A stretch of DNA of 32,885 nucleotides from VRUE01 sp033856195 (GCA_033856195.1 JAWVFL010000064.1:1-32885); one strand, 5' to 3'; counted from the stretch's first letter, positions 1 through 8,101 are shown. Numbers and translations: made by a program. Notes: generated from the letters alone by a model not told the origin.

Positions 1-3000
1 GATAGGTGTGTTCCCCAACGATGCCCTGTATCTGCTGTTCGGCCTGGAAGTCGACGAGGCCAGAGCCGGCGGAGGCCGGCGTGGCCGGAGCGACGTTGCC
101 GTAGGAGGTCGTGTCGCCCCATTCGAAGCGATACGTCGCTTTGGACCCATTTGGGTTGACCCAGCTCCGCAGCGTCGCCTGGTTTTTGGCCACTCCGGTG
201 ACGGGCTGGGGCGTCACCCGAGGCGTCCCGCCCTGTAGTTCCTCGGTGATCGACGCGTATTCGGATCCGTTCTGCTGCCATCCCACAGCCATGCAGGAGG
301 TCGAGCGGGTGCAGGAAACGCCGTGTAGGCCGTAGGTGGTCGCCCCACCTGGGTCGGGAGTCGACTGTTCCATCCATCGCGTCCCGTCCCAGCGCAGCGC
401 GAGGGTGCTGTAGTTCGGCGCGACGCCGTCGGCGCCGATCGCTGTGCACATGGTCGCGGAGACGCAGGTCACGGAGTTCAGGCGGTATCCCCAGGTCCCG
501 TCGGCCTGCGGGGTTGCCTGAATCGTCCATGCGCTGCCGTCCCAGCGCATCGCCAGAGAGCCTTCCCGCGCGCTGGGGTTGATGTCGTAGCCGACCGCGG
601 TGCACGCATTCGCAGCGGTACAGAAGACAGACGTGAGAGCACTCGACGGCATGTTTTCGGGGCTCGGCGAAGTCTGGATGCTCCAGCTCGATCCGTTCCA
701 AGCTGCCGCCAGCGGTCGCCAGGCCGCTTCGCTTTCGCCGCTGAAGCCGACGGCCTGACAGGCCGTCGCCGAGGTGCAGGAGACTCCCTTCAGGAAGCCG
801 CTCCCTTTCACGCTTGGCAATACCTGCTGCGTCCATTCCGAGGCGCCGCTCCAGCGCAGCACAAGCGATTCCTGTTTGCTGCCGGACACATAGCTGCCGA
901 CTGCCGTGCACGCATTCGCGGCAGTGCAGGAGACCGACGAGAGGGTGACGTCGCCGCTGGCGACTGAGGGCGTCGTCTGGGCCGACCAGGTCGATCCGTC
1001 CCAGCGCACGGCGAAGGCCCGCCAGACTCCGGAGCTGTTCTTGTACTGGCCGACCGCGGTACAGCTCATCGCCGAGGTGCAAGCAACGCCATTCAGCTTG
1101 CTGGCCTGCGCTCCGATGGGGTACGGCAAGCCCCCTTCGGACGTCCACTTGGCTCCGTCCCAGTGCCACGCCCAGGCGGATTCGCTTGCCATCGCGCCGA
1201 CGGCCGTACAGGCATCGGGCGAATTGCAGGACACCGCCAGTGGTCGTGGATTCGGGCCTGGCGGATTCGGGATCGAGCGCAGCCCCCACGGCCGCGCTTC
1301 CGACGCGTCGAAGGCCTCGCTTGGGTTGACGTCACTGGGCCAGGCCACCTGTTGCCACCCTTTCCAACCCGAATCCGTGTCTGTGCCGACGTAGAGCTTG
1401 CCGTCTTCGCCGATCGCGGCGAGCGCCGACGACCGTTCGCTGGCGCCGGCGAGCGCAACGACGCGCGGCATGACGGCGAGCCTGAACCAACCCCCCAGAT
1501 CCTGCCATGTGGTTGACAATTCGTAGGCGTTGCGCCGGACCTGCATGCGCCCGGCGCCGCTGACGGAATAGACGTCGACGATGCCGGAGTGCGCGATTGC
1601 CGCGGCGTTGCTCGTCCCAGGACCGCCGCCCTGGTTCTGCCAGATCACCGCGCCGCCGTCGAAGACCCTGCGGCTGAAGATGTTCCCGCCGTATCCCAGC
1701 ACGAACGGGTGCGCGTTGTCGCCGTAGCTGTTCGGAATCGCCTCAGGGGTCCCGAGCGGTAGGGAGGCGGGGCTTCCGAGCGATTCCCAGGCTCCCCATG
1801 CCCCTTTCGAGAAGCGCCGCAGCTCGAGGTCGCTGGTCCCGTTACGGACAAACAGGAGAAGGTCGCCTTCTTTGCGCGAGACGACGCTCGGCAACGATGA
1901 GACGGCGAAGTTGCCCGGGCTCGCAATCGTGCTCCAGCCACCCCAGGCGGACGCCGAGTAGCTGCGTTGGTAGACGTTTCCGCCGTCGCGCACGAAGACG
2001 TCGAGCCGACCCGGTGCCCAGGAGACCGCGTCGAGACCGTCGCAATGCGCCGGAGAGCCTCCCGCTCCCAACGCCTCCCATTCGCCCCAAACCCCCGACG
2101 CCAAGGTGCGATGGGCGACGGTGCCGTCGTAGGAGCAGGCGAAGACGTCGAGGCGGCCCGGCTGCGGCGAGACCAGCACGGGGGCCGAGGTGAGGCTGCC
2201 CCCCAGGTAGGTCCAGCCTTTGTTCCAAACGCCATTCACCCGGGCGGTGTAACGGAGGGAGCTGTCCGGCGAGCGAACAACGACGTCGAGTTGCCCGTCG
2301 GCGGATGATGCGAGGTCGAATTCGAGACCGCTCTTCTTCTCCGGCGCATAGGTGTTTGGGTCGGCCAGGAAGGGATCCTCGGGCCCGCCGGTGTTCCAGT
2401 ATTTCGACAGCCACTCGCCGGCCTCCGGCACCGAGTCGAAATAGGTGTTGAACTGGCAATCGAGGGGAACGCCCGCCGGGGAATCGTATGGCGGCGATCC
2501 AGCTCCGGGCTGGCACGGGTTCTCGGTTGTGAGATAGACCCCGCACATCAGGTCGATGTTGTCCGAGCAGTGGCCCTGTCCTTCAAGCCCAGGTGGTGGT
2601 TCGCCGGGCGGTCCCTGCAGGACCGCACCGAAGCCGTGGAAGAGCTCGTGTATCGGCACGTGGCTGTGCCAGAAGTCGACTGTGCCGTCGTTCGCTTCGC
2701 GGTACACGGTCGATATCGAGCTGTTGGTTCGGTAGAAGTTGCTGTCGGCGGTTTCTCCAGAGCCGAGCGACGGTTCGGGCTCGTCCGAGAAGCTCTTCAC
2801 GTAGCCGCGCGCGGGTTCCTGTTTTCCGGAGATTGTCGTGTAGCCGCCCTGTGCGCCTTTTGCGGTGGAGAAGACCAGGTACTTGACCGCTTGCGCCCCG
2901 TCTGGTTCCCCGAATTCCGCGTATACGCCTTCTTTCCCCAGCGAATAGATCCGAGGCCTTCCCGACGCGTCGCAGTCGACCTTCATCTCGAGAGGCCTCG

Positions 3001-3316
3001 TGCCTCCGCTCGACTGCGAGGCCATGAACTTGATCTTCCAGTTCATGCGGTTGACGATCGAGCGCAGGTCGCTCACGGTCGCCGGCGACGCCACCCCGGA
3101 GCCTCCGTAGACGATCTTCACCCTGTGGCCGGTGTAAGCGCAGAGTGGCGTGTCTTCGTTTTCGGGCAGCGGAATCCAGTCCGCCTTGTAGCTAATGCTG
3201 ATGACCGTTGCTGCCGCGCTCTGAGCAAAGGCGAGCCAGATCAGACTCGATACGCAGCTCACGATGAGCGGCAGCGAGATTGCGATGCCGCGCTTCCACA
3301 CTGTCGGTCTAGCCAA
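1..3316 (-). CDS. Large secreted metzincin-like metalloprotease/repeat protein (C-terminus beyond window)
   Basis: The minus-strand frame stays open from a TTG start at 3316 to the left edge (about 1105 codons); the stop lies outside. A purine-rich GGGGGAG precedes the TTG, which begins MARPTVWKRG. Residues 1-36 form a signal peptide (basic start, hydrophobic core, ending AQSAAA). Residues 223-230 read HELFHGFG, then GH at 248-249 and DLMC at 255-258: an HEXXHxxG zinc site with a possible third ligand and Met-turn, as in metzincins. Residues ~335-690 contain repeated 'GxLDVFVR...G.W..W' units typical of propeller or lectin-like domains. Residues ~690-1000 hold seven repeats of about 50 residues with a 'VSCTSA..CTAVG' core and 'RWDGS.W' tail. 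From ~1020 a 'VNPNGSKATYRFEWGDT' segment matches fibronectin-III-like modules of actinobacterial surface proteins. The family assignment is inferred from motifs; peptidase activity is unproven. Confidence 0.8.
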   Translation of the reverse strand, partial: MARPTVWKRGIAISLPLIVSCVSSLIWLAFAQSAAATVISISYKADWIPLPENEDTPLCAYTGHRVKIVYGGSGVASPATVSDLRSIVNRMNWKIKFMASQSSGGTRPLEMKVDCDASGRPRIYSLGKEGVYAEFGEPDGAQAVKYLVFSTAKGAQGGYTTISGKQEPARGYVKSFSDEPEPSLGSGETADSNFYRTNSSISTVYREANDGTVDFWHSHVPIHELFHGFGAVLQGPPGEPPPGLEGQGHCSDNIDLMCGVYLTTENPCQPGAGSPPYDSPAGVPLDCQFNTYFDSVPEAGEWLSKYWNTGGPEDPFLADPNTYAPEKKSGLEFDLASSADGQLDVVVRSPDSSLRYTARVNGVWNKGWTYLGGSLTSAPVLVSPQPGRLDVFACSYDGTVAHRTLASGVWGEWEALGAGGSPAHCDGLDAVSWAPGRLDVFVRDGGNVYQRSYSASAWGGWSTIASPGNFAVSSLPSVVSRKEGDLLLFVRNGTSDLELRRFSKGAWGAWESLGSPASLPLGTPEAIPNSYGDNAHPFVLGYGGNIFSRRVFDGGAVIWQNQGGGPGTSNAAAIAHSGIVDVYSVSGAGRMQVRRNAYELSTTWQDLGGWFRLAVMPRVVALAGASERSSALAAIGEDGKLYVGTDTDSGWKGWQQVAWPSDVNPSEAFDASEARPWGLRSIPNPPGPNPRPLAVSCNSPDACTAVGAMASESAWAWHWDGAKWTSEGGLPYPIGAQASKLNGVACTSAMSCTAVGQYKNSSGVWRAFAVRWDGSTWSAQTTPSVASGDVTLSSVSCTAANACTAVGSYVSGSKQESLVLRWSGASEWTQQVLPSVKGSGFLKGVSCTSATACQAVGFSGESEAAWRPLAAAWNGSSWSIQTSPSPENMPSSALTSVFCTAANACTAVGYDINPSAREGSLAMRWDGSAWTIQATPQADGTWGYRLNSVTCVSATMCTAIGADGVAPNYSTLALRWDGTRWMEQSTPDPGGATTYGLHGVSCTRSTSCMAVGWQQNGSEYASITEELQGGTPRVTPQPVTGVAKNQATLRSWVNPNGSKATYRFEWGDTTSYGNVAPATPASAGSGLVDFQAEQQIQGIVGEHTY

Positions 3317-3436
3317 AACTCTCCCCCGTCGGATGCGCGACGAACCTATCCGTTTATGGCCGCGCCCGTCAATGTCCCGTGGAATCGCGCCGCTCCGACA
3401 CGACGCCTGGTCTTTGGCTCTAAGGGGGAGAATCCG

Positions 3437-3482
3437 ATGGGCGCGGCTGGGTTCGAACCAGCGACCTCTCGCGTGTGAGGCG
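3437..3482 (-). repeat. att copy: orphan 3' fragment of tRNA-Val
   Basis: These 46 bp match 8056-8101 exactly and contain the T-arm, variable region, anticodon loop and acceptor 3' strand of the tRNA-Val gene. Identity stops at 3483 and 3436. The sequence beyond 3482 cannot complete a cloverleaf: there is no D-arm and no 5' acceptor strand. It is therefore an attachment-site remnant and not a gene. Confidence 0.9.
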
Positions 3483-3495
3483 TTGATCGACGGAG

Positions 3496-3527
3496 CCGCA
3501 AATGGCTCTGGGTGGCCGAAAATGGCT
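3496..3527 (+). repeat. Paired 12-mers next to att core, possible integrase arm sites
   Basis: CCGCAAATGGCT (3496-3507) and CCGAAAATGGCT (3516-3527) match at 11 of 12 positions and lie 20 bp apart start to start, beginning 14 bp inside the left att copy. Tyrosine integrases commonly bind short direct repeats flanking their core site, so these are candidate arm sites. No matching copy was seen near the right end. The surrounding stretch 3317-3769 holds no convincing gene: besides the att copy and these repeats it has three CCAATGA heptamers (3593, 3613, 3625). Confidence 0.4.
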
Positions 3528-3769
3528 ACACAGCTGGGAATTCGGGTTAGGAAACGGTGGGCAGTGTTCGGCTCGGTTCGGCTGCGTTCTGCCCAATGAA
3601 CAGCCCATTCGGCCAATGATTAAGCCAATGAGAGACGAAGTCCTGCCTCCCGCCAAAGCTCTAGCGCAGCTCGATCTGCTACTCGCAAACGGCAAGGCAT
3701 AGGGGAGTCAGGTCGGTATTCGGCAGAGGTTCTGCTTTCACGCGAGAGCAGTTGTGTCAGGATCGCCGC

Positions 3770-4195
3770 ATGGCAGATAAATCGATCGCGGACCAACTCC
3801 GCGAGCTCGGCGTGAAAAATGCAAATGTCCTCGTGCGGATGGCCGAGCGCGACCAGCTCCTCGCCCTGAGGTGCGAGATGCCGCAGTGCTACCACCACAA
3901 GGGGCGCGGCGCTTTCGATCCGGTCGGGACCCCGGGCAACAAATGGACGCCCTCGCGCGACCACTACCCGACGCTCAAATCGGATGGCGGTAGGTTCGTC
4001 GCCGAGAACGTTCGACTTTCCCACTCTTGGTGCAACAAGCGGGACTGGGGCTGGCGGGCGCAAGTCCGGACGCAGCTCGCGAAGGGAAAGTCCCTCGCCG
4101 ACATCGCCGAGTTCCTGAACCGCAAGGGTGTTCCCCCAGCACACGGCACGAACCAATGGACGGCCGCCATGGTGCGCAAGGCCTACGTGTCCTAG
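3770..4195 (+). CDS. HNH-like protein with recombinase-like C-terminal helix-turn-helix
   Basis: 141 residues. ATG 3770 is preferred over the in-frame TTG at 3752 because AGGA (3759-3762) sits 7 nt upstream. A CEMPQC cysteine pair near residue 35 is followed by a 'RDHYP..KSDGG....ENVRL.H.WCN' stretch: the D-H, N and H..CN positions match the order of an HNH/ββα-metal nuclease core. The C-terminus ('SLADIAEFLNRKG', then 'W.A..V') resembles the 'IA..LN..G.P...G..W....V' segment found in the recombinase domain of large serine recombinases, but there is no resolvase catalytic domain. It is the first gene inside the left att copy and could act in mobility, defence or DNA processing. The HNH reading is moderately secure; the biological role is unknown. 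Confidence 0.65.
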   Translation: MADKSIADQLRELGVKNANVLVRMAERDQLLALRCEMPQCYHHKGRGAFDPVGTPGNKWTPSRDHYPTLKSDGGRFVAENVRLSHSWCNKRDWGWRAQVRTQLAKGKSLADIAEFLNRKGVPPAHGTNQWTAAMVRKAYVS

Positions 4196-4282
4196 TCCGG
4201 GTTCGGCGCTGGGTGCCGCTTCGCGCGAGAAGCGGAAGTGGAGTCGTCAGCCTCGACGATGGCGACACTGCATGGGGGTGGC

Positions 4283-5326
4283 ATGATCTTTGCCATGGGA
4301 GTTCCCGGATCAGACTCCAATCCCCGTAACTGGGACAAACGAGCTCCACAGTTCGTGGGCGAGCTTTGGTCGCGGTATCTACGGTGGGCCGAGCGAAACC
4401 CCGAGGCAGTGGCACGTATCAGACTTTGGGCGGTTGATCTGGCTCAAGCTCCGCCGGAGCATGGTCTCCTCGGAATCCTTAGGGCATTTTTTCTCGGCGT
4501 TGCCCCGCCGAATTGGCAAGGCCTTCCAGCCGGCATGAGTTTTAAGGCGGACGAGTTGATGTCCCAGACGGGACTGTGCCTTGTCTGGGTTCCTGAAGCA
4601 GACGTAATAGGTCAGCTTGTCGGAGCATCCAACAAGGAGGAGCGCGACGCGATCCTTGTCCGCAATTCCAGTCAGATTCTCACATCGGTTGAGCGCGTTG
4701 TGGACGAAGTCGCGCACCCTCAGCTAGAGCTGCTGCGCGAATCGGCGATCGAATCCGTGCGCTCCGCCCGCGCGGGCTACTTCGGAGCTTCCCAGGCGCT
4801 TTCAGCGACGATTCTCACGGGCGTGCTCGAAGAGCACTATGGGCTGACGTTCGGTCTGGCGCGCAAGACCTTTGAGGCCGAGCCACCTTCCTTGGCCGGC
4901 CCTTGGTCGCATCGGCGAGCATTGGTGCAGCGAGCTATCCATCTATCAATCCTGCGCTCGGAGTCCCGTTCCGATGATGGTGGCTTCAATCGTCATATCA
5001 CTGGGCACGGCACCGACCTCGAGCACTTGTCAGAGCCGCACTGCCTGGAGGCTCTGATGCTGGTCGGTGGAACACTGCGTGAGCTGGAGGTGGTCTATCG
5101 GGTTGCCGCTTGTGGCTTTGCTCCCACCCAGCAGCTTGAGCGTCGCGCTGGGAAACACATCCCCGGTGCGGAACCTCAAAGTATCTCCTGCTATATGAGT
5201 CGCCTCCGCGTGCGTGGACCAAACCGCCTCATGGAACCGATCCTCTTTAGGCCAGCTTCGGCGGCTCTTGCCCCGGTAGCACCCGCTCGACGATCATCTC
5301 CGTTAGCTCATTCCAGGTCTCGGTGA
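4283..5326 (+). CDS. Uncharacterised island protein with RxxxxH (HEPN-like) motif
   Basis: 347 residues from ATG 4283, chosen because GGGGGTGG lies just upstream; ATG 4295, ATG 4259 and GTG 4238 are alternatives. I do not recognise the family. The N-terminal ~150 residues are mixed helix with no clear motif. Residues ~165-260 are helical and contain 'GFNRHITGHG', where R237 and H242 form an R-x4-H pair, followed by the helical 'CLEALMLVGGTLRELE'. That layout is what one expects of HEPN ribonucleases common in toxin-antitoxin and abortive-infection systems, but the match is by motif only. The last ~27 residues overlap the 3' end of the convergent gene at 5247 by 80 bp and have low-complexity composition, so the natural end may be a recent read-through. 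There is no signal peptide or membrane segment. Confidence 0.6.
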   Translation: MIFAMGVPGSDSNPRNWDKRAPQFVGELWSRYLRWAERNPEAVARIRLWAVDLAQAPPEHGLLGILRAFFLGVAPPNWQGLPAGMSFKADELMSQTGLCLVWVPEADVIGQLVGASNKEERDAILVRNSSQILTSVERVVDEVAHPQLELLRESAIESVRSARAGYFGASQALSATILTGVLEEHYGLTFGLARKTFEAEPPSLAGPWSHRRALVQRAIHLSILRSESRSDDGGFNRHITGHGTDLEHLSEPHCLEALMLVGGTLRELEVVYRVAACGFAPTQQLERRAGKHIPGAEPQSISCYMSRLRVRGPNRLMEPILFRPASAALAPVAPARRSSPLAHSRSR

Positions 5327-7046
5327 AGAAGGGAGCGCGGCGAGCTTCTGCAATTCGATCATCGTCGAGGGCATCAAGAAAGTTTTGGAAGGGAAGATCA
5401 CGCATGCCCTCAGCGCGCCAGGCTCGAAAAAGGTCGAGTGCCGAGAAGCCCACGAGCAGCAATGCCTCAAGTAGAGCCAGATCTTCGGCACTCATGATTG
5501 CCAGTGGCGGTCCATCGCGCAGCTCGCCGCGCTCAGCGAGTTTGCTCTCGATCAGGCCGGGGATGGGCGGCATCGTCGGAAATCCCTCGACCATGACCAG
5601 AATCGGCCACGTCACATTTACCGTGTCGCCGGTCAACCCCTCGAATCGCAAGGTCCCACCGCAGAAGTCGAAGATGTTCAGGTGGAGTTGATGAGCCTTT
5701 TTTAGGACCCCTTTCTCTAGGTCTTCAACGAAAGTGGCGTAGTCACCTCGGGTCAAAGTTGCGACCCGAGGACGGCGTGCGACGACCTCGACAAATGCCA
5801 CGTCAGGGGCGAGGTCAAGGACAGCATCTGAGGAGTCAACCTTGTCGCCGTCGCGCTCGTACGGGATGGGTCGATGTACCCGCTTGGCGCCAAACGACGG
5901 GAACATGCGCTCGAAGGAGCGCTGAACAAACTCCTCGAAGACCCTGCCGAACGGGCTTGTGAAGTGCTCCCGGCGGTGCCCCTCGCTGATCGCGCCATCA
6001 GCGAGCTCGAAAAACATTCCCTCGGTTGCCCGACGCTGCACGGCATCTAGGGCCAGCGGGATTAGCCGACCGTCAGGGAACGAGAGAAGAGGCTTACTCT
6101 CAAAAGTTTGGCTGCGATACATCGTTGGCCCATAGATCTCATCCTCCTTGAGCAAATTGTCGCGGCACTCCTCAAGCGTTTGTGAGTTCCGCTCTAGGAA
6201 GGTCTGCCAGACCTCTTCACGGACCGCGCTTTTGGAGAACCATTGCTCTGGATCGAGAAAGTAGTCGTCGGTGGAGCCACCGCCGTAGTTGAAGAACCGA
6301 ACGAATACCGCAAAGCCCACGGAGAGCCAGTCCTGCAGCGTGATCCCGGTGTAGCGCTCAAAGGCCTCCGCAGCGTTGAAAGCCTCGGGCGTTGCAACGT
6401 CATTCCATGTACGGACGAGGACGTCGTAGTAGCGCGTCCAGAGCAAGACTGAGTCATCGCGGCCATTGATGGCCCACTGGCGCGTGATCCACGGCACGAC
6501 TGACTCCAGGCGACTTGGATCATCGAGATCACCCTCTTCGAGGAGGTCGGAAACGCCAAGGACGCAGGTTGCGAAGTCCTCGATCCGCTTACCGTCGTCA
6601 AAGTTGTCTGCGGGTCGCAGATCAGCGTGGCGAACAACCAGGCGAGCAAGGTGGATTAGCTGCTGGGGGAAGAAGATCACTCGCGGCCCGTTACGCGTGA
6701 GCTCGGCGCCAACGACCTCGCGCAATCCCTCCTGCCAGCCAAAACGCTCGAGGATCTGCAGCTGGCGCTCAGTATCGAGACGCACTGTCGTATGGACCAT
6801 GCATGAGATGCGGCCGATGATCGCCAGACAGTCGTATGCGGACAGCGGACCCAAGAGCTCCACGATCCGTTCCTCGTTCAGGCGCTCACCGTAAAGCTCC
6901 TCATGAGTGACGAAGGTGTTGACGTAGCGGGTTGCGGGATGCTCGCCTTCTGGCTCCTCAGCGCGTGCCGGAAGCAGTAGGCCTGAGCTGCTCATCAGGG
7001 AGCGACGAGCTGAGCGAGGCAGTATCAACCCATTTCGAAGGCTCAT
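5247..7046 (-). CDS. Large island protein, possible degenerate PD-(D/E)xK nuclease
   Basis: 599 residues from ATG 7046 (a TTG directly precedes it). No family recognised. Residues 1-350 are acidic and helical with many aromatic residues. Around residue 368, 'GRVFEEFVQRSF' (E371/E372) is followed by 'SSDAVLDL' (D407) and 'VAFVEVVARRP' (E420), then a helix with 'LKKAHQLHL'. The order helix-E, strand-D, strand-E and a Q-rich helix resembles restriction-endonuclease-like (PD-(D/E)xK) folds, although the lysine expected two residues after E420 is valine, so activity could be lost or the motif mis-assigned. The remainder (450-599) has a hydrophobic strand 'PILVMVEGF' and helices. It is convergent with, and overlaps by 80 bp, the HEPN-like gene. 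Its cytosolic location and island context suggest a defence or regulatory role; this is inference. Confidence 0.65.
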   Translation of the reverse strand: MSLRNGLILPRSARRSLMSSSGLLLPARAEEPEGEHPATRYVNTFVTHEELYGERLNEERIVELLGPLSAYDCLAIIGRISCMVHTTVRLDTERQLQILERFGWQEGLREVVGAELTRNGPRVIFFPQQLIHLARLVVRHADLRPADNFDDGKRIEDFATCVLGVSDLLEEGDLDDPSRLESVVPWITRQWAINGRDDSVLLWTRYYDVLVRTWNDVATPEAFNAAEAFERYTGITLQDWLSVGFAVFVRFFNYGGGSTDDYFLDPEQWFSKSAVREEVWQTFLERNSQTLEECRDNLLKEDEIYGPTMYRSQTFESKPLLSFPDGRLIPLALDAVQRRATEGMFFELADGAISEGHRREHFTSPFGRVFEEFVQRSFERMFPSFGAKRVHRPIPYERDGDKVDSSDAVLDLAPDVAFVEVVARRPRVATLTRGDYATFVEDLEKGVLKKAHQLHLNIFDFCGGTLRFEGLTGDTVNVTWPILVMVEGFPTMPPIPGLIESKLAERGELRDGPPLAIMSAEDLALLEALLLVGFSALDLFRAWRAEGMRDLPFQNFLDALDDDRIAEARRAPFFTETWNELTEMIVERVLPGQEPPKLA

Positions 7047-7155
7047 CAAGCCAGTTTAGCTTCGAAAACTTGACCGAAAATCGCGGATGTGATGGCCGAT
7101 GTAGACGTCCTGGGGGCCTTGCGGAAACCCGTAGCGCTCCGCTAAACCTGGGGAA

Positions 7156-7851
7156 GTGCCCGCGCCAACGCTTAGAGAAATCCGCGGGGCCCTGCAGGGG
7201 CTCGACGGCACAAGGCTCAGCGCCCCGCACCTAGGGCAACGCCTGCATTGCAGCGAGAGTACCTTGCACCGGCGCCTTCGCGAGCAAGGAACCTCGTTGG
7301 TCGCCGAGCGCAACAAGATCAGGGCGAGACAGGCCTTCGCACTGCTAGGTGTCGGCTACTCAGTGAGCCAGGCGGCCATGCGGGTCGGAGTCAGCACAGA
7401 CCACTTGAGGGCGATCATGCTCCGCGCATATAGCTGGACGCCGGCCAAAATCAAGCGAGCCGTTGAGTTGGCGGCAGCACTGGAGGTCGAGCCGCGCACG
7501 CGCTCAGAGTTGGCTGCCATAGAACGCCGCGACCATCTATTGCAGGAGCATCTCGCCGAGATTGGCGCGGATCACCCACTAACGGCATGGGCCAAGGGAC
7601 TGGTCCTTCGCGGCTATCACCCCGAGCGTGAGAATGCCGCCTTCGCAAGGGAGTTGCGCGAGCGTGAGAGGGCCGCCTACTTGGAGAAGCAGGGACGTAG
7701 AGATGCCGAGGTGGTGATGAGCCTGTCGGTCGAAGAACTCAATGAGATCGATGTCGAGCACCTCTTGATTCAAAGGGAGCATGAAACCGAGAACATGCGC
7801 TGGCGCGCCAATCAACTACGCCGCCAGCGTGCCAGAAAGGCAGCGCCATGA
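7156..7851 (+). CDS. AraC-like helix-turn-helix protein of the island
   Basis: 231 residues from GTG 7156; an in-frame TAG at 7132-7134 rules out a longer start, and GGGGAA directly abuts the GTG. Residues ~23-95 carry two helix-turn-helix units: 'LGQRLHCSESTLHRRLREQG' and 'SVSQAAMRVGVSTDHLRAIM', joined by 'RARQAFALLGVGY' and ending in a 'WTPAKIKR'-type tail. This is the layout of an AraC/XylS DNA-binding domain. Unusually the DNA-binding part is N-terminal. The C-terminal half (95-231) is highly charged and helical, probably coiled coil, with no ligand-binding domain recognised. It is likely the island's transcription regulator. Its stop codon overlaps the start of a 33-residue membrane peptide, so the two are translationally coupled. 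Confidence 0.7.
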   Translation: MPAPTLREIRGALQGLDGTRLSAPHLGQRLHCSESTLHRRLREQGTSLVAERNKIRARQAFALLGVGYSVSQAAMRVGVSTDHLRAIMLRAYSWTPAKIKRAVELAAALEVEPRTRSELAAIERRDHLLQEHLAEIGADHPLTAWAKGLVLRGYHPERENAAFARELRERERAAYLEKQGRRDAEVVMSLSVEELNEIDVEHLLIQREHETENMRWRANQLRRQRARKAAP

Positions 7852-7949
7852 AGAAGGAAACGCTGAACGTATTGACTCTGGCGTTGGCGATTGCCTCGCT
7901 GTGCTTGACGTGCCTCGCCCTCGGCTTGCAGCTTGGCGCTCCGCACTAG
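7848..7949 (+). CDS. 33-residue single-pass membrane peptide coupled to AraC-like gene
   Basis: The ATG at 7848-7850 overlaps the TGA of the preceding gene in an ATGA junction. The peptide begins MKKETLN, continues with about 22 hydrophobic residues containing two cysteines (SLCLTCLALG), and ends LGAPH before TAG at 7947-7949. The positive start followed by one transmembrane helix suits a small inner-membrane peptide, as seen for type I-like toxins or membrane effectors. Coupling to a DNA-binding protein supports its reality; function unknown. Confidence 0.5.
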   Translation: MKKETLNVLTLALAIASLCLTCLALGLQLGAPH

Positions 7950-8055
7950 GCACCCGGGAGTCATTAGGCAAGGAATGAGATTGCTCGTCGGCCTAACGAG
8001 TGCTCTCAGGTCCGCTCGCATGGCACCGCAATCCCTGCTGTCAAGCGGTTTAGCT

Positions 8056-8101
8056 ATGGGCGCGGCTGGGTTCGAACCAGCGACCTCTCGCGTGTGAGGC
8101 G
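8056..8101 (-). repeat. att copy overlapping tRNA-Val 3' part
   Basis: Second copy of the 46-bp direct repeat, lying inside the intact tRNA-Val gene. The tRNA 3' end faces the island, so the island begins immediately downstream of the tRNA, as expected for integration into the 3' portion of the gene. Confidence 0.9.

Larger units (their letters stand above)
3437..8101. mobile_element. Integrated element at tRNA-Val bounded by 46-bp direct repeats
   Basis: A perfect 46-bp direct repeat (3437-3482 and 8056-8101) brackets 4.6 kb. The right copy lies within the intact tRNA-Val(CAC) gene at 8057-8128; the left copy is only the 3' part of that tRNA, from the anticodon arm to the 3' end. This is the usual arrangement after an element integrates into the 3' part of a tRNA gene and restores it. 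The cargo is five ORFs: HNH-like, HEPN-like, a large nuclease-like protein, an AraC-like HTH protein and a 33-residue membrane peptide. None is a recognisable tyrosine or serine integrase. The interior looks visibly less GC-rich than the flanks. The element may depend on an integrase elsewhere, or may have lost its own. Confidence 0.85.

Noticed and set aside
3502..3702. 66-residue plus-strand open frame after the left att copy, preceded by GGAG
   Set aside because: No recognisable sequence; it covers the candidate arm sites and heptamer repeats, so non-coding att DNA is more likely.
7156..7851. Considered as the island's integrase
   Set aside because: Has AraC-type helix-turn-helix units only; no R-H-R-Y tyrosine recombinase or resolvase catalytic residues were visible.
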